A stretch of 64,000 bases of DNA, from the NCBI RefSeq assembly GCF_002266465.3, contig NZ_CP029427.2, positions 4,962,501-5,026,500 of the forward strand. The letters are read 5' to 3'. Shown one piece after another: positions 34,802 through 42,796 of the stretch. The number at the start of each line of letters is the position of its first letter. Within the stretch, counting starts at the first letter, position 1. This stretch comes from Bradyrhizobium symbiodeficiens (lineage in GTDB: Bacteria; Pseudomonadota; Alphaproteobacteria; Rhizobiales; Xanthobacteraceae). The translations under genes and the position numbers were made by a program. Below the pieces are notes generated by a model. That model did not search any database. It was not told the origin of the DNA and saw only the letters and a program-made list of their open reading frames with translations.

Positions 34802-36250
34802 ATGACTGCGATCCTGAAGAACTTCATCGGCGGCGAATGGGTCGACGGCTCCGGCGTCACCAGGAACATCAACCCCTCCAACACCAACGACGTCGTCGGC
34901 GAATACGCCAAGGCCGACAAAGCGCAGACCGAAAAAGCGATCGCAGCCGCCAAAGCCGCCTTCCCCGCCTGGGCGCAGTCGACGCCGCAGGCGCGCTATG
35001 ACGCGCTGAACAAGATTTCCCTCGAGATCCTCGCCCGCAAGGAAGAGCTCGGCCGCCTGCTCGCGCGCGAGGAAGGCAAGACACTCCCCGAGGGAGTCGG
35101 CGAGGTCGCACGCGCCGGCCAGATCTTTGCGTTCTTCGCCGGCGAGGCGCTGCGTCTGATCGGCGAAAAAGGCGCGTCCGTGCGTCCCGGGATTGACGTC
35201 GAGCTCACGCGTGAGCCGATGGGCGTCGTCGGCATGATCACGCCCTGGAATTTCCCGATCGCGATCCCGGCCTGGAAGATCGCGCCCGCGCTCTGCTACG
35301 GCAACACCGTCGTGTTCAAGCCGGCCGAGCTGGTGCCGGGCTGCGCGCATGCGCTCTCCGAGATCATCGCCAAGTCCGGCATCCCTGCCGGCGTCTTCAA
35401 CCTCGTGGTCGGCTCCGGCTCGGTGGTCGGCCAGACGCTGCTCGACCATCCGGACGTGGCCGCGATCTCCTTCACCGGCTCGGTGCAAACCGGCCGCAAG
35501 ATCGCGCAGGCCTGCGTGCTGTCGAACCCGATGAAGAAGTTCCAACTGGAGATGGGCGGCAAGAATCCGCTGGTCGTACTCGACGACGCCGACCTCAAGA
35601 CCGCCGTCGAGGTCGCCGTCAACGGCTCCTATTTCTCGACCGGCCAGCGTTGCACGGCTTCGTCCCGCCTGATCGTCACCGAAGGCATCCACGACCGCTT
35701 CGTCGCGGCCATGGCCGAGCGCCTGAACGGCCTGTCGGTCGACGACGCGCTCAAGGCCGGCGTGCATATCGGCCCTGTCGTGGACCAGAGCCAGCTCGAC
35801 CAGGACCTGCGCTACATCAAGATCGGCCAGGACGAGGGCGCCAAGCTCGCCTTCGGTGGCGAGCTGCTCAAGCGCGAGACGCCCGGCCATTACCTGCAGC
35901 CGGCGCTGTTCACCGAAGCCAACAACAACATGCGCATCGCGCGTGAGGAGATCTTCGGGCCCGTCGCCGCCGTCATCCGCGCCAAGAACTACGAGGAAGC
36001 GCTGGCGATCTCCAACGACACCGAGTTCGGCCTCGCCTCAGGCATTTGCACCACCAGCCTGAAATACGCCTCGCACTACAAGCGCAACAGCGAGTCCGGC
36101 ATGGTGATGGTCAATCTGCCGACCGCCGGCGTCGACTATCACGTGCCGTTCGGCGGCCGGAAGGGCTCGAGCTACGGCGCCCGCGAGCAGGGCTCCTACG
36201 CGCGCGAGTTCTACACCACGGTGAAGACGGCCTATACGTTTCCCGGCTGA
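34802..36250 (+). CDS. Alpha-ketoglutarate semialdehyde (2,5-dioxovalerate) dehydrogenase
   Basis: An aldehyde dehydrogenase of 482 residues that would oxidise alpha-ketoglutarate semialdehyde to 2-oxoglutarate, the last step of the pathway. Motifs are TPWNFPIAIPAWKIAPAL (NAD site), FTGSVQTGRKIA, the catalytic glutamate in QLEMGGKNP (about residue 249) and the catalytic cysteine in TGQRCTASSRL (about 283). It lies 18 bases after gudD with GGAGGA before the ATG. The family assignment is certain; the substrate comes from the neighbouring kdgD and gudD. Confidence 0.92.
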   Translation: MTAILKNFIGGEWVDGSGVTRNINPSNTNDVVGEYAKADKAQTEKAIAAAKAAFPAWAQSTPQARYDALNKISLEILARKEELGRLLAREEGKTLPEGVGEVARAGQIFAFFAGEALRLIGEKGASVRPGIDVELTREPMGVVGMITPWNFPIAIPAWKIAPALCYGNTVVFKPAELVPGCAHALSEIIAKSGIPAGVFNLVVGSGSVVGQTLLDHPDVAAISFTGSVQTGRKIAQACVLSNPMKKFQLEMGGKNPLVVLDDADLKTAVEVAVNGSYFSTGQRCTASSRLIVTEGIHDRFVAAMAERLNGLSVDDALKAGVHIGPVVDQSQLDQDLRYIKIGQDEGAKLAFGGELLKRETPGHYLQPALFTEANNNMRIAREEIFGPVAAVIRAKNYEEALAISNDTEFGLASGICTTSLKYASHYKRNSESGMVMVNLPTAGVDYHVPFGGRKGSSYGAREQGSYAREFYTTVKTAYTFPG

Positions 36251-36260
36251 TAGGTTGATA

Positions 36261-36352
36261 TCGTAGGGTGGGCAAAGCGAAGCGTGCCCACCGCTTACGT
36301 TCGGTGTGAAGCATGGTGGGCACGGCGCGTTGCGCCTTTGCCCACCCTACGA
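36261..36352. repeat. Palindromic intergenic repeat with 17-bp arms
   Basis: TCGTAGGGTGGGCAAAG (36261-36277) and its exact complement (36336-36352) flank a second pair GTGCCCACC (36284-36292) and GGTGGGCAC (36315-36323). This element type is widespread in Bradyrhizobium-group genomes, from memory. It sits between the dehydrogenase and garD and could act as a terminator or mRNA-stabilising hairpin inside the cluster. Confidence 0.8.
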
Positions 36353-36376
36353 CTTCAGCTTCTGAGGCAAGAGCAG

Positions 36377-37918
36377 ATGGACCAGGACGTCGCAGCGAAA
36401 GAGCAGCCCCGCTACATCAAGCTCAACGAGCGCGACAATGTCGCGATCGTGGTCAATGATTTCGGGCTTCCCGCCGGCTCGCGCTTTGCCAGCGGACTGA
36501 CGCTGCGCGCCTTCGTGCCGCAGGGGCACAAGACGGCGCTGGTCGACATCGCGCAGGATCAGCCGATCATCCGCTACGGCGAGATCATCGGCTACGCGCT
36601 CTCCCCGATCCTGGCCGGCGAATGGGTCGACGAGGCCCGCATCCGCATGCCGGAGGCCCCTGACCTCGACAAGCTCGAGATCTCGACCGCGGTCCCCGCG
36701 CCGCTGCCGCCGCTCGACGGCTTTACTTTCGAAGGCTATCGCAATCCTGACGGATCGGTCGGCACGAAAAACATTCTGGGCATCTCCTCCTCGGTGCAAT
36801 GTGTCAAGGGCACGATGGAATATGCGGTGAAGCGCATCCGCGCCGAGCTGTTGCCCAAATATCCCAACGTCGACGACGTGGTGCCGCTCACCCATGCCTA
36901 CGGCTGCGGCGTCGCCATCAATGCCCCCGACGCGGTCGTGCCGATCCGCACGCTGCAGAACATCGCGATCAATCCGAATTTCGGCGGCGAGATTCTGGTC
37001 ATCAGCCTCGGATGCGAAAAGCTCGCACCCGAGCGCCTGGTGCCGGAAGGCGTCAGCGACGCCATCGTGCGCATGCAGGACGAAGCCTTCGACGGCTTTG
37101 GCGCCATCGTCGATGCGATCATGACGCAGGCGGAAGCCCGCCTGAAAATCCTCAACAAGCGCACCCGCGAGACCTGCCCGGCTTCCGATCTCGTCATCGG
37201 CCTGCAATGCGGCGGCAGCGACGCCTTCTCCGGCGTCACCGCCAATCCCGCCGTCGGCTTTGCCGCCGACCTCCTGGTGCGCGCCGGCGCCACCGTGATG
37301 TTCTCGGAAGTGACCGAGGTGCGCGACGCCATCCAGCTGCTCACGCGACGCGCGATCAATCAGGATGTCGGCCGCGCGCTGGTGCGCGAGATGGCCTGGT
37401 ATGATTCCTACCTCGCGCGCGGCGGTGCCGACCGCAGCGCCAACACCACGCCCGGCAACAAGAAGGGCGGCCTCGCCAACATCGTCGAGAAGTCGCTGGG
37501 CTCGATCGTCAAGTCCGGCTCCTCCGCCATCACCGGCGTGCTCTCGCCCGGCGAGAAGGCGACGCAGAAGGGCATGCTGTTCGCGGCAACGCCAGCCTCG
37601 GACTTCATTTGCGGCACGCTCCAGCTCGCCTCCGGCATGACGCTGCAGGTGTTCACCACCGGCCGCGGCACGCCCTACGGCCTCGCGGCGGCGCCCGTGA
37701 TCAAGGTCGCGACCCGCACCGAGCTCGCCCGCCGCTGGAAGGACCTGATCGACTTCGACGCGGGCGGCATCGCCACCGGCGAAAAGACCATCGAGGAGAC
37801 CGGCTGGGATCTGTTCCGCCTCATCCTCGATGTCGCCTCCGGCCGCACCAAGCCATGGTCGGACCGCTGGGGCATCCACAACGATCTCACGCTGTTCAAT
37901 CCGGCGCCCGTGACCTAA
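36377..37918 (+). CDS. garD: Galactarate dehydratase (UxaA/GarD family)
   Basis: GarD dehydrates meso-galactarate to 5-keto-4-deoxy-D-glucarate, feeding the same KdgD step as GudD. The 513-residue protein has an N-terminal SAF-like domain (residues about 10-100, IKLNERDNVAIVVNDFGLPA) and the UxaA/GarD core (GYRNPDGSVGTKNILGISSS, THAYGCGVAINAPDA, LGCEKLAPERL, GLQCGGSDAFSGVTANPAVG). Family members are iron-dependent. Altronate dehydratase is the alternative in this family, but the neighbours favour galactarate. The ATG at 36377 follows a palindromic repeat, so it may have partly independent expression. Confidence 0.88.
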   Translation: MDQDVAAKEQPRYIKLNERDNVAIVVNDFGLPAGSRFASGLTLRAFVPQGHKTALVDIAQDQPIIRYGEIIGYALSPILAGEWVDEARIRMPEAPDLDKLEISTAVPAPLPPLDGFTFEGYRNPDGSVGTKNILGISSSVQCVKGTMEYAVKRIRAELLPKYPNVDDVVPLTHAYGCGVAINAPDAVVPIRTLQNIAINPNFGGEILVISLGCEKLAPERLVPEGVSDAIVRMQDEAFDGFGAIVDAIMTQAEARLKILNKRTRETCPASDLVIGLQCGGSDAFSGVTANPAVGFAADLLVRAGATVMFSEVTEVRDAIQLLTRRAINQDVGRALVREMAWYDSYLARGGADRSANTTPGNKKGGLANIVEKSLGSIVKSGSSAITGVLSPGEKATQKGMLFAATPASDFICGTLQLASGMTLQVFTTGRGTPYGLAAAPVIKVATRTELARRWKDLIDFDAGGIATGEKTIEETGWDLFRLILDVASGRTKPWSDRWGIHNDLTLFNPAPVT

Positions 37919-38104
37919 CGCGCAGCGGCCTTCGCGAAACCGTCCGGAAACATTGAGGCGGAAAATTTCGTCGCCGTTTCGCCCTGTCGCATCACGCAAT
38001 CAATAGGTTCGCCGGCGGACACACGAATGTTCGCACACCCGCGAACCTGTTCCGGCATCGCCACGACCAAACCTCCGATTGACATCTTCAACGGAGATTT
38101 TCCA

Positions 38105-38374
38105 ATGCGTGTTCTCACGATGATTGCCATCGCCAGCGCCGTGATTGCGAGCCCGACCGGTGCTTTCGCGAGTGAGCTTCCGTCTTACGAAGTGCAGTCG
38201 TTGCCGATCTCGGCGACGCAGGTGCAGGTGCTCGGTGGCGCCGGCGTCGAGGAGCAGTCGACCGCGCCCGCGATGATCGTCGCCGGAATGCCCGCCTCGC
38301 CCGCGCAGGTTTCGGTGCTGTCGCCGCGCGTGAAGCGGCTTGCGAGCGCGGGGTCGGGAAGCGAAGCGCGTTAA
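38105..38374 (+). CDS. Small exported protein, hypothetical
   Basis: An 89-residue product with a clear signal peptide (MRVLTMIAIASAVIASPTGA, cleavage near FAS/E) and a short Ser/Val/Gln-rich mature part (SYEVQSLPISATQVQVLGGA). AACGGAGA lies just before the ATG. Upstream is a small inverted repeat, AGGTTCGC (38005-38012)/GCGAACCT (38041-38048). No family recognised. Confidence 0.6.
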   Translation: MRVLTMIAIASAVIASPTGAFASELPSYEVQSLPISATQVQVLGGAGVEEQSTAPAMIVAGMPASPAQVSVLSPRVKRLASAGSGSEAR

Positions 38375-38423
38375 GCCTCATAGCTTGCGGCGCCGGCATC
38401 TGATGCGGGCGCCGTCAGCGTTT

Positions 38424-38804
38424 TCAGGTCATACTGCCCGGCATAAAGCAACGCACCCGCGGATGGCCGTCGATATAGTGCTTCCACACCATGGTGCGGC
38501 CGATCTTGTTCGGCTCGGTGATGACGGCACCGTCGGGAACGACAACCCATTCGTCGTCGATGTGGACGCGAAAGCGGCCATGATCGGACTCCCAATCGAC
38601 GTCGGCGATGACGTAACCGTCGGCATCACTGCAGCATTGGCCGAATTCGCTGTGCAGGCTCTCGAACCAGGGCTTCAAGGGCGAGTTGGCGAAGCGCCCG
38701 TCGTCTCGTGCCGGCGCTGACGTCGGCAGGAGCGCTACCAGGCTCAACGCAGTCAGGAAGGGCGCTGCGCGCAATCCAGTAAGTCGCGATCTCGGAAGTG
38801 GCAT
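38424..38804 (-). CDS. Exported hypothetical protein
   Basis: A 126-residue protein with an N-terminal signal (MPLPRSRLTGLRAAPFLTAL, then SLVALLPTSAPA/R) and a compact mature domain with CCSDADGYVIADVDWESDHG and DEWVVVPDGAVI. The paired cysteines and the DGHPRVRCFMPG ending recur in rhizobial periplasmic proteins of unknown function. ATGs further upstream (38843, 38825) are less suitable because the signal would be buried. Confidence 0.65.
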   Translation of the reverse strand: MPLPRSRLTGLRAAPFLTALSLVALLPTSAPARDDGRFANSPLKPWFESLHSEFGQCCSDADGYVIADVDWESDHGRFRVHIDDEWVVVPDGAVITEPNKIGRTMVWKHYIDGHPRVRCFMPGSMT

Positions 38805-38854
38805 GTTGTCTCCGCGGGTCGACATGATCGCCGCGTGGGACAAGAGAGGCCGCC

Positions 38855-38880
38855 CGCCTTTCGCAGTTCGGCGAAAGGCG
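38855..38880. terminator. Perfect 10-bp stem hairpin
   Basis: CGCCTTTCGC (38855-38864) and GCGAAAGGCG (38871-38880) pair around a six-base loop, between the DUF2147 gene and the exported hypothetical protein, both leftward. There is no T run, so a transcript-end or mRNA-stability role is only likely. The rest of 38805-39098 shows nothing I can name. Confidence 0.5.
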
Positions 38881-39098
38881 CAAAGGGTAGCGACTCACTC
38901 CCCCAGCAGCTTTGCGGAAAGTTATGCAAATCCGGCGCCAGTACGCATTCCGGGCGACTACTGGAATGGGGCCCTGGCGCATTCGCCTTTCGGCGGAGAT
39001 GGCCGTCGCTGAATTTCAGCCCTCCCCGCCGGCACGCGGAATGACGACGATGTGTGGAGCTATCGCCGATCAGGCGGCCAAGCGTTCGACGGACACTC

Positions 39099-39695
39099 TT
39101 ACTGCTTCGGCGCCGGCGCCATCATCATGCCGCCGCCCTTCTTGGCCGCGGGTGCCGGCGGTTTGGTGGCCGCAGCCTGCGCGGGCAAATATTTCGCGAC
39201 GATGGCGGGATCGACCTGGGCGATATTGGTGTCAGGCAGGCGCGTCCAGGTCTCGTCCTTGCCGAGCAGCGCAATGCCGAGATAGCCGCGCAGGGTCAGG
39301 GTCTGGCCATCAGGACTGACCTTCATGTTGGCCTTCCAGATCTGGCCGTCGCGCGGATTGAGAACGTTGCCGCCTTCGTACTTCAATCCCTCGCGCTTCA
39401 TGTTGCGGACGAAGGAGATGCCGAGCACCGGCGCGTTCTTGCGATCGTCGGTGCACTTGGCGCAGATCTCGTTCGGATCGTCGCCGGGCCGCGGGAAGGT
39501 CTTTGCGATCACGCCTTCGAAGATGCCGTTGTGGTCGACGAAGAGAAACCATCCGACCGTCTTGCCGTCTTCGACCTTCTGCCAGAGGCCCGCCGCCGTG
39601 GGCTCGGCGGTTTGCGCTGCAGACGGCGTCACCATCGCGAGCGACAATGCCAGCGCGAGAAAGGGAAGCAGTCGAGAGCTGGAAAAATTCCGCAT
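39099..39695 (-). CDS. DUF2147 family exported protein
   Basis: A 198-residue protein with a signal peptide (RLLPFLALALSLAMVTPSAA) followed by the DUF2147 beta-barrel-like domain: AGLWQKVEDGKTVGWF at its start and LTLRGYLGIALLGKDETWTR at its end. The family is abundant in Rhizobiales periplasms and uncharacterised. The C-terminus is a Lys/Pro/Ala tail ending GGGMMMAPAPKQ, not part of the domain. Confidence 0.85.
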   Translation of the reverse strand: MRNFSSSRLLPFLALALSLAMVTPSAAQTAEPTAAGLWQKVEDGKTVGWFLFVDHNGIFEGVIAKTFPRPGDDPNEICAKCTDDRKNAPVLGISFVRNMKREGLKYEGGNVLNPRDGQIWKANMKVSPDGQTLTLRGYLGIALLGKDETWTRLPDTNIAQVDPAIVAKYLPAQAAATKPPAPAAKKGGGMMMAPAPKQ

Positions 39696-39801
39696 TAGAT
39701 CACCTTGTTATTCCACGACCGGAATGGCCGCAGACTACGGCGATTTCGCGAACGGTTCCAGCACCAGAAACATGGGGCGTTGCCCTCTCGGCCGGCCGCC
39801 G

Positions 39802-40830
39802 TCAGTTGACACCGAGCTTCTTTTGCAGGCTGGAGGACGAGGTCGTGTACTGGAACACGAGCCGCTTCTCCGGATAGACGTAGCGATGGGCTTTTTGCGA
39901 CATCAGCGCGCCCTCGTGGAAGCCGCACAGGATCAGCTTGATCTTGCCGGGATAGGTGTTGATGTCACCGATCGCGAAGATGCCGGGAACATTGGTCTCG
40001 AACGCGGACGTCTCGACCGGCACCAGATTGTTCTCCAGCGCAATGCCCCAGTTGGCGACCGGGCCTAGCTTCATGGTCAGCCCGAAGAACGGCAGCATGG
40101 TATCGCAGGCCATGTCCGTCACGCTGTTGTCGTTGCCCTTGATGGTGGCACCGGTGAGCTTGCCTTCGGCGCCGGAGAGCGCGGTGACCTGGCCGAGACG
40201 GAGATCCATCTTGCCGCCGGCAACCAGCGCGCGCATCTGCTCGACGCTGTGGGGCGCGGCGCGAAACTCGTCGCGCCGGTGCAACAGCGTGATGCGCTTC
40301 GCAATCGGATGCAGGTTGAGCGTCCAGTCGAGCGCGGAATCGCCGCCGCCGACGACCAGCACGTTCTTGTCGCGGAACGTCTCCATCTTGCGCACGGCGT
40401 AATGGACCGAGGTGCCTTCATAGGCCTCGATGCCCGGCACCGGCGGACGCTTGGGCTGGAACGAGCCGCCGCCGGCCGCGATCACCAGCACCTTGCATTC
40501 GAACACCTTGCCCGCATCAGTCGTGCAGCGAAACAGGGGATCGCCGATCTTCTCGACAGTCTCGACCATCTCGCCGAGATGGAAGGTCGGATGGAACGGC
40601 TTGATCTGCTCCATCAGCGCGTCGGTGAGGCCCTGCCCCGAAACCTGCGGAATGCCGGGAATGTCGTAGATCGGTTTTTCCGGATAGAGCTCGGCGCACT
40701 GGCCGCCGACCTTGTCGAGGATGTCGACGAAATGCGTCTTCATGTCGAGAAGGCCGAGCTCGAAAGCGGCGAACAGACCGCAGGGGCCGGCGCCAATAAT
40801 CAGCACATCTGTTTTGATCGCGTCGCTCAT
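39802..40830 (-). CDS. Ferredoxin--NADP(+) reductase, type 2 (thioredoxin reductase-like)
   Basis: A 342-residue flavoenzyme. LIIGAGPCGLFAAFELGLLD binds FAD, VLVVGGGDSALDWTLNL (about residue 161) binds NADP, and the FAIGDINTYPGKIKLILCGF segment closes the FAD site. There is no CxxC redox pair in the NADP domain, which separates it from thioredoxin reductase. The C-terminal tail KKLGVN and length match the type 2 FNRs of Rhodopseudomonas and Bradyrhizobium. A [2Fe-2S] ferredoxin gene lies 700 bases away and is a possible partner. Confidence 0.93.
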   Translation of the reverse strand: MSDAIKTDVLIIGAGPCGLFAAFELGLLDMKTHFVDILDKVGGQCAELYPEKPIYDIPGIPQVSGQGLTDALMEQIKPFHPTFHLGEMVETVEKIGDPLFRCTTDAGKVFECKVLVIAAGGGSFQPKRPPVPGIEAYEGTSVHYAVRKMETFRDKNVLVVGGGDSALDWTLNLHPIAKRITLLHRRDEFRAAPHSVEQMRALVAGGKMDLRLGQVTALSGAEGKLTGATIKGNDNSVTDMACDTMLPFFGLTMKLGPVANWGIALENNLVPVETSAFETNVPGIFAIGDINTYPGKIKLILCGFHEGALMSQKAHRYVYPEKRLVFQYTTSSSSLQKKLGVN

Positions 40831-41011
40831 GTCGTCTCTTTGGCTGTCGTTATCTGTTGGACGGCGCCCGGCGGGCAGAAGTGACCCTGCCTGTCTAGCC
40901 AACGGGGATGGATCAGGGAAGGCATAAAAGCGGGAGCGCCCCGCTGCCGCACCCACTTGCCGGAGCAGGATAACTGGGCTGTAACGAGCAGGATATGACG
41001 GAGATCAATCG

Positions 41012-41479
41012 GTGAACGCACCAAGCCGCCTCGATACGACGCCGCGCCTGGAGGACTATCCCTTCCGCCTCAGCGACAACGTCCGCTTCGGCGATCTCGA
41101 TCCCAACCAGCACGTCAACAACGCGGTCTACGCCACCTATTTCGAGACCGGCCGCGTCACGCTGATGAAGCTGCCCGAGTACGGGCTGACGCCGCCAGGG
41201 CTCGCCTGGATCATGGTGCGGCTCGACATCCATTTCCGCGCCGAGCTGCACTGGCCGAACACGATCGAGCTCGGCCTCGGCGTGGTGAAGCTCGGACGGA
41301 CGTCGGTGACCTTCGAGCAGGTCGTATTCTCGCAAGGAAAGTGCATCGCCTCGGCGATGTCGGTCGGCGTCATGCTCGACGAGGCGACGCGGCGGCCAGC
41401 GCCGCTCAGCGCGGAGATCGTCGAGAAGCTCAGACCCTGGCACAAGCGCGGCATCGAGGTCGCGACGCCGAACATCTAA
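41012..41479 (+). CDS. Acyl-CoA thioesterase, hotdog fold (4HBT/YbgC-like)
   Basis: A 155-residue protein with the 4-hydroxybenzoyl-CoA thioesterase signature VRFGDLDPNQHVNNAVYATY, in which the Asp and His-Val-Asn segment form the active site. Family members hydrolyse acyl-CoA thioesters. The start is a GTG at 41012 with GGAG about ten bases before it; no suitable in-frame ATG exists before the motif. It lies between the divergent FNR gene and the convergent ferredoxin gene. Confidence 0.88.
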   Translation: MNAPSRLDTTPRLEDYPFRLSDNVRFGDLDPNQHVNNAVYATYFETGRVTLMKLPEYGLTPPGLAWIMVRLDIHFRAELHWPNTIELGLGVVKLGRTSVTFEQVVFSQGKCIASAMSVGVMLDEATRRPAPLSAEIVEKLRPWHKRGIEVATPNI

Positions 41480-41502
41480 TTCAGTCTAGAAGAGGCAGGC
41501 CT

Positions 41503-41547
41503 GCGAGGATCAGGCTTGCAAGGATCAGGCTTGCAAGGATCAGGCTT
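41503..41547. repeat. Three tandem 15-bp repeats at the ferredoxin 3' end
   Basis: Units at 41503-41517, 41518-41532 and 41533-41547 read GC(G/A)AGGATCAGGCTT; the last two are identical. The third covers the ferredoxin stop codon (41540-41542), so the array is mostly non-coding and lies between two convergent genes. Confidence 0.8.
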
Positions 41548-41860
41548 GGCGTTCCGGCGTCGCCACGACGAGACCGTCGAGCTCGTCGGAGACCTTGATC
41601 TGGCAGGACAGGCGCGAGTTCGGGCGTACGTCGAAGCCGAAGTCGAGCATGTCCTCTTCCATCGGCGTCGGGCTGCCGACCTTCTCGCGCCAGGCTTCGT
41701 CGACATAGACGTGGCAGGTCGCGCAGGCGCAGGCGCCGCCACATTCGGCCTCGATGCCGGGAATGCTGTTGCGGATCGCGGCTTCCATCACGGTTGCGCC
41801 GTTCTCGACTTCTACCGTGCGGGTTTCGCCCTTGTGGTCGACAAAGTGAATCTTGGCCAT
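41540..41860 (-). CDS. [2Fe-2S] ferredoxin, adrenodoxin/putidaredoxin type
   Basis: A 106-residue electron carrier. ECGGACACATCHVYVD provides three cluster cysteines (C-x5-C-x2-C) and LSCQIKVSDELDGL the fourth, the vertebrate-adrenodoxin-type arrangement. MAKIHFVDHKGETRTVEVE is the usual N-terminus and sets the start at 41860. Such ferredoxins serve cytochromes P450, Fe-S assembly or hopanoid/steroid chemistry; the nearby FNR could reduce it. Confidence 0.92.
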   Translation of the reverse strand: MAKIHFVDHKGETRTVEVENGATVMEAAIRNSIPGIEAECGGACACATCHVYVDEAWREKVGSPTPMEEDMLDFGFDVRPNSRLSCQIKVSDELDGLVVATPERQA

Positions 41861-41937
41861 GTGTGCTCGTGCTGCCGCGGTGCTGGGAATGAAGGAGGGT
41901 CCGGGCTGTCCTATAACGGGTCGATCATGCCGGCGCC

Positions 41938-42000
41938 ATAGGGTTTTAAGGCGAAGTGAATCCCGCTTTGCGGGAAGAAAACGCGTCAAAACAAGAGACT
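41938..42000. repeat. Degenerate copy of the GAAAACGC palindromic repeat
   Basis: It shares GCGAAGTG, GAAGAAAACGCGTCAA and the surrounding layout with 13319-13376, but the left GCGTTTTC arm is altered to GGGTTTTA and the centre has its own small hairpin (CCCGC/GCGGG). Confidence 0.5.
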
Positions 42001-42024
42001 ACAGTCCGGCTCGGCCGCGTGGCC

Positions 42025-42399
42025 TCAAGCCTTCAGGATCGCCTCGATGGCGGCGCGGGCCTCGGTCACCGCCTCTTTCAACGCGGCGAAGGCGTGGCGC
42101 TGGTCATGGCCGGACTGGATCGCGATCTCCAGGCTTGCGGCGGCATCCGCCACCGCGAAAGCGCCGATCCCGCGGGCCGAGCCCTTGAGCTTGTGGGCCA
42201 GTGCGCCCGCCTCGGCCGGCAGCGCCGCCATCGCCGCGACCAGGCGGACTGCCTGCTCGGCAAACATGGCCAGCACTTCCTGTTCCAGCTCGGCGTCGCC
42301 GAGCGTCATCCGGGAGAGATGGACGAGGTCGAGCGGGCTGTCGATGGGTGCAAGCGGGGGCGAGGGCATCCAGTCCATCCGTTGCAGTTCAGGCATCAT
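42025..42399 (-). CDS. Histidine phosphotransfer (HPt) domain protein
   Basis: A 124-residue single-domain phosphorelay protein. ALAHKLKGSARGIGAFAVAD is the HPt signature, with the histidine in AHKLKGS as the phospho-acceptor. The first 25 residues are Pro-rich and variable. It would pass phosphate between a hybrid kinase and a response regulator; no partner is encoded beside it. It is divergent from the polar growth protein gene, and the shared region has a perfect CtrA box, which hints at cell-cycle control of both. Confidence 0.88.
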   Translation of the reverse strand: MMPELQRMDWMPSPPLAPIDSPLDLVHLSRMTLGDAELEQEVLAMFAEQAVRLVAAMAALPAEAGALAHKLKGSARGIGAFAVADAAASLEIAIQSGHDQRHAFAALKEAVTEARAAIEAILKA

Positions 42400-42796
42400 G
42401 GCGCAGGCCCCGGCATCGCGCGACGGTTCCGCCGGTTCGGCGGCAAGTTCGCCTCACCCAAGCATGGAAATGGTTAACGAAATGTTCGGGGTCTCAAACG
42501 CAAATCCGCCGGCTTGTTGACGAAAAGTTGCCGCAATCGGCCGAGTCCGGTGGAGAATTGCATTTATTGCTAAGGCGTTACGGCGCGATCCTGTTAACGA
42601 TGATTAAGATTGTCTTAATCGCGGGCATTTCATTCGCGACGCTCTGCCAATAGGATGTTTCGGAAATTGGCGGACAAGCCGTCCGGGTGGGGACGGCTCG
42701 GAGACCCGCGCAAGCGGCATGATCCGGTCTGTGGGCTTGCGCAGCGCGCAGGGCTCGCGGGGGGACGCGTACAAGTAACGAGGGCTCGGACTGAAC
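42400..42796. other. Divergent promoter region between the HPt and GPR-like genes
   Basis: A 397-base non-coding region. Besides the CtrA full box at 42604-42618 it has ATGGTTAA (42470-42477), the complement of the CtrA half-site TTAACCAT, and GTTAACG at 42593-42599. A GAGGG lies 12 bases before the GPR-like ATG. Confidence 0.6.
42604..42618. promoter_or_regulatory. CtrA box TTAA-N7-TTAA inside an 8+3+8 palindrome
   Basis: TTAA (42604-42607), seven bases, TTAA (42615-42618) matches the CtrA full-site consensus. It sits within the perfect palindrome GATTAAGA-TTG-TCTTAATC (42602-42620). Two TTAA-containing half-site-like words lie within 135 bases. Confidence 0.7.

Noticed and set aside
33332..35890. 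An 852-codon antisense frame over kdgD, gudD and the dehydrogenase
   Set aside because: The sense genes are unmistakable enzymes; the antisense product is a high-GC shadow with no family resemblance.
39802..40830. Thioredoxin reductase
   Set aside because: The fold is similar, but the NADP domain lacks the CxxC redox motif and the sequence matches type 2 ferredoxin-NADP reductase.
41503..41547. Possible CRISPR-like array
   Set aside because: The units are contiguous 15-mers without spacers and no cas genes are present anywhere in the window.
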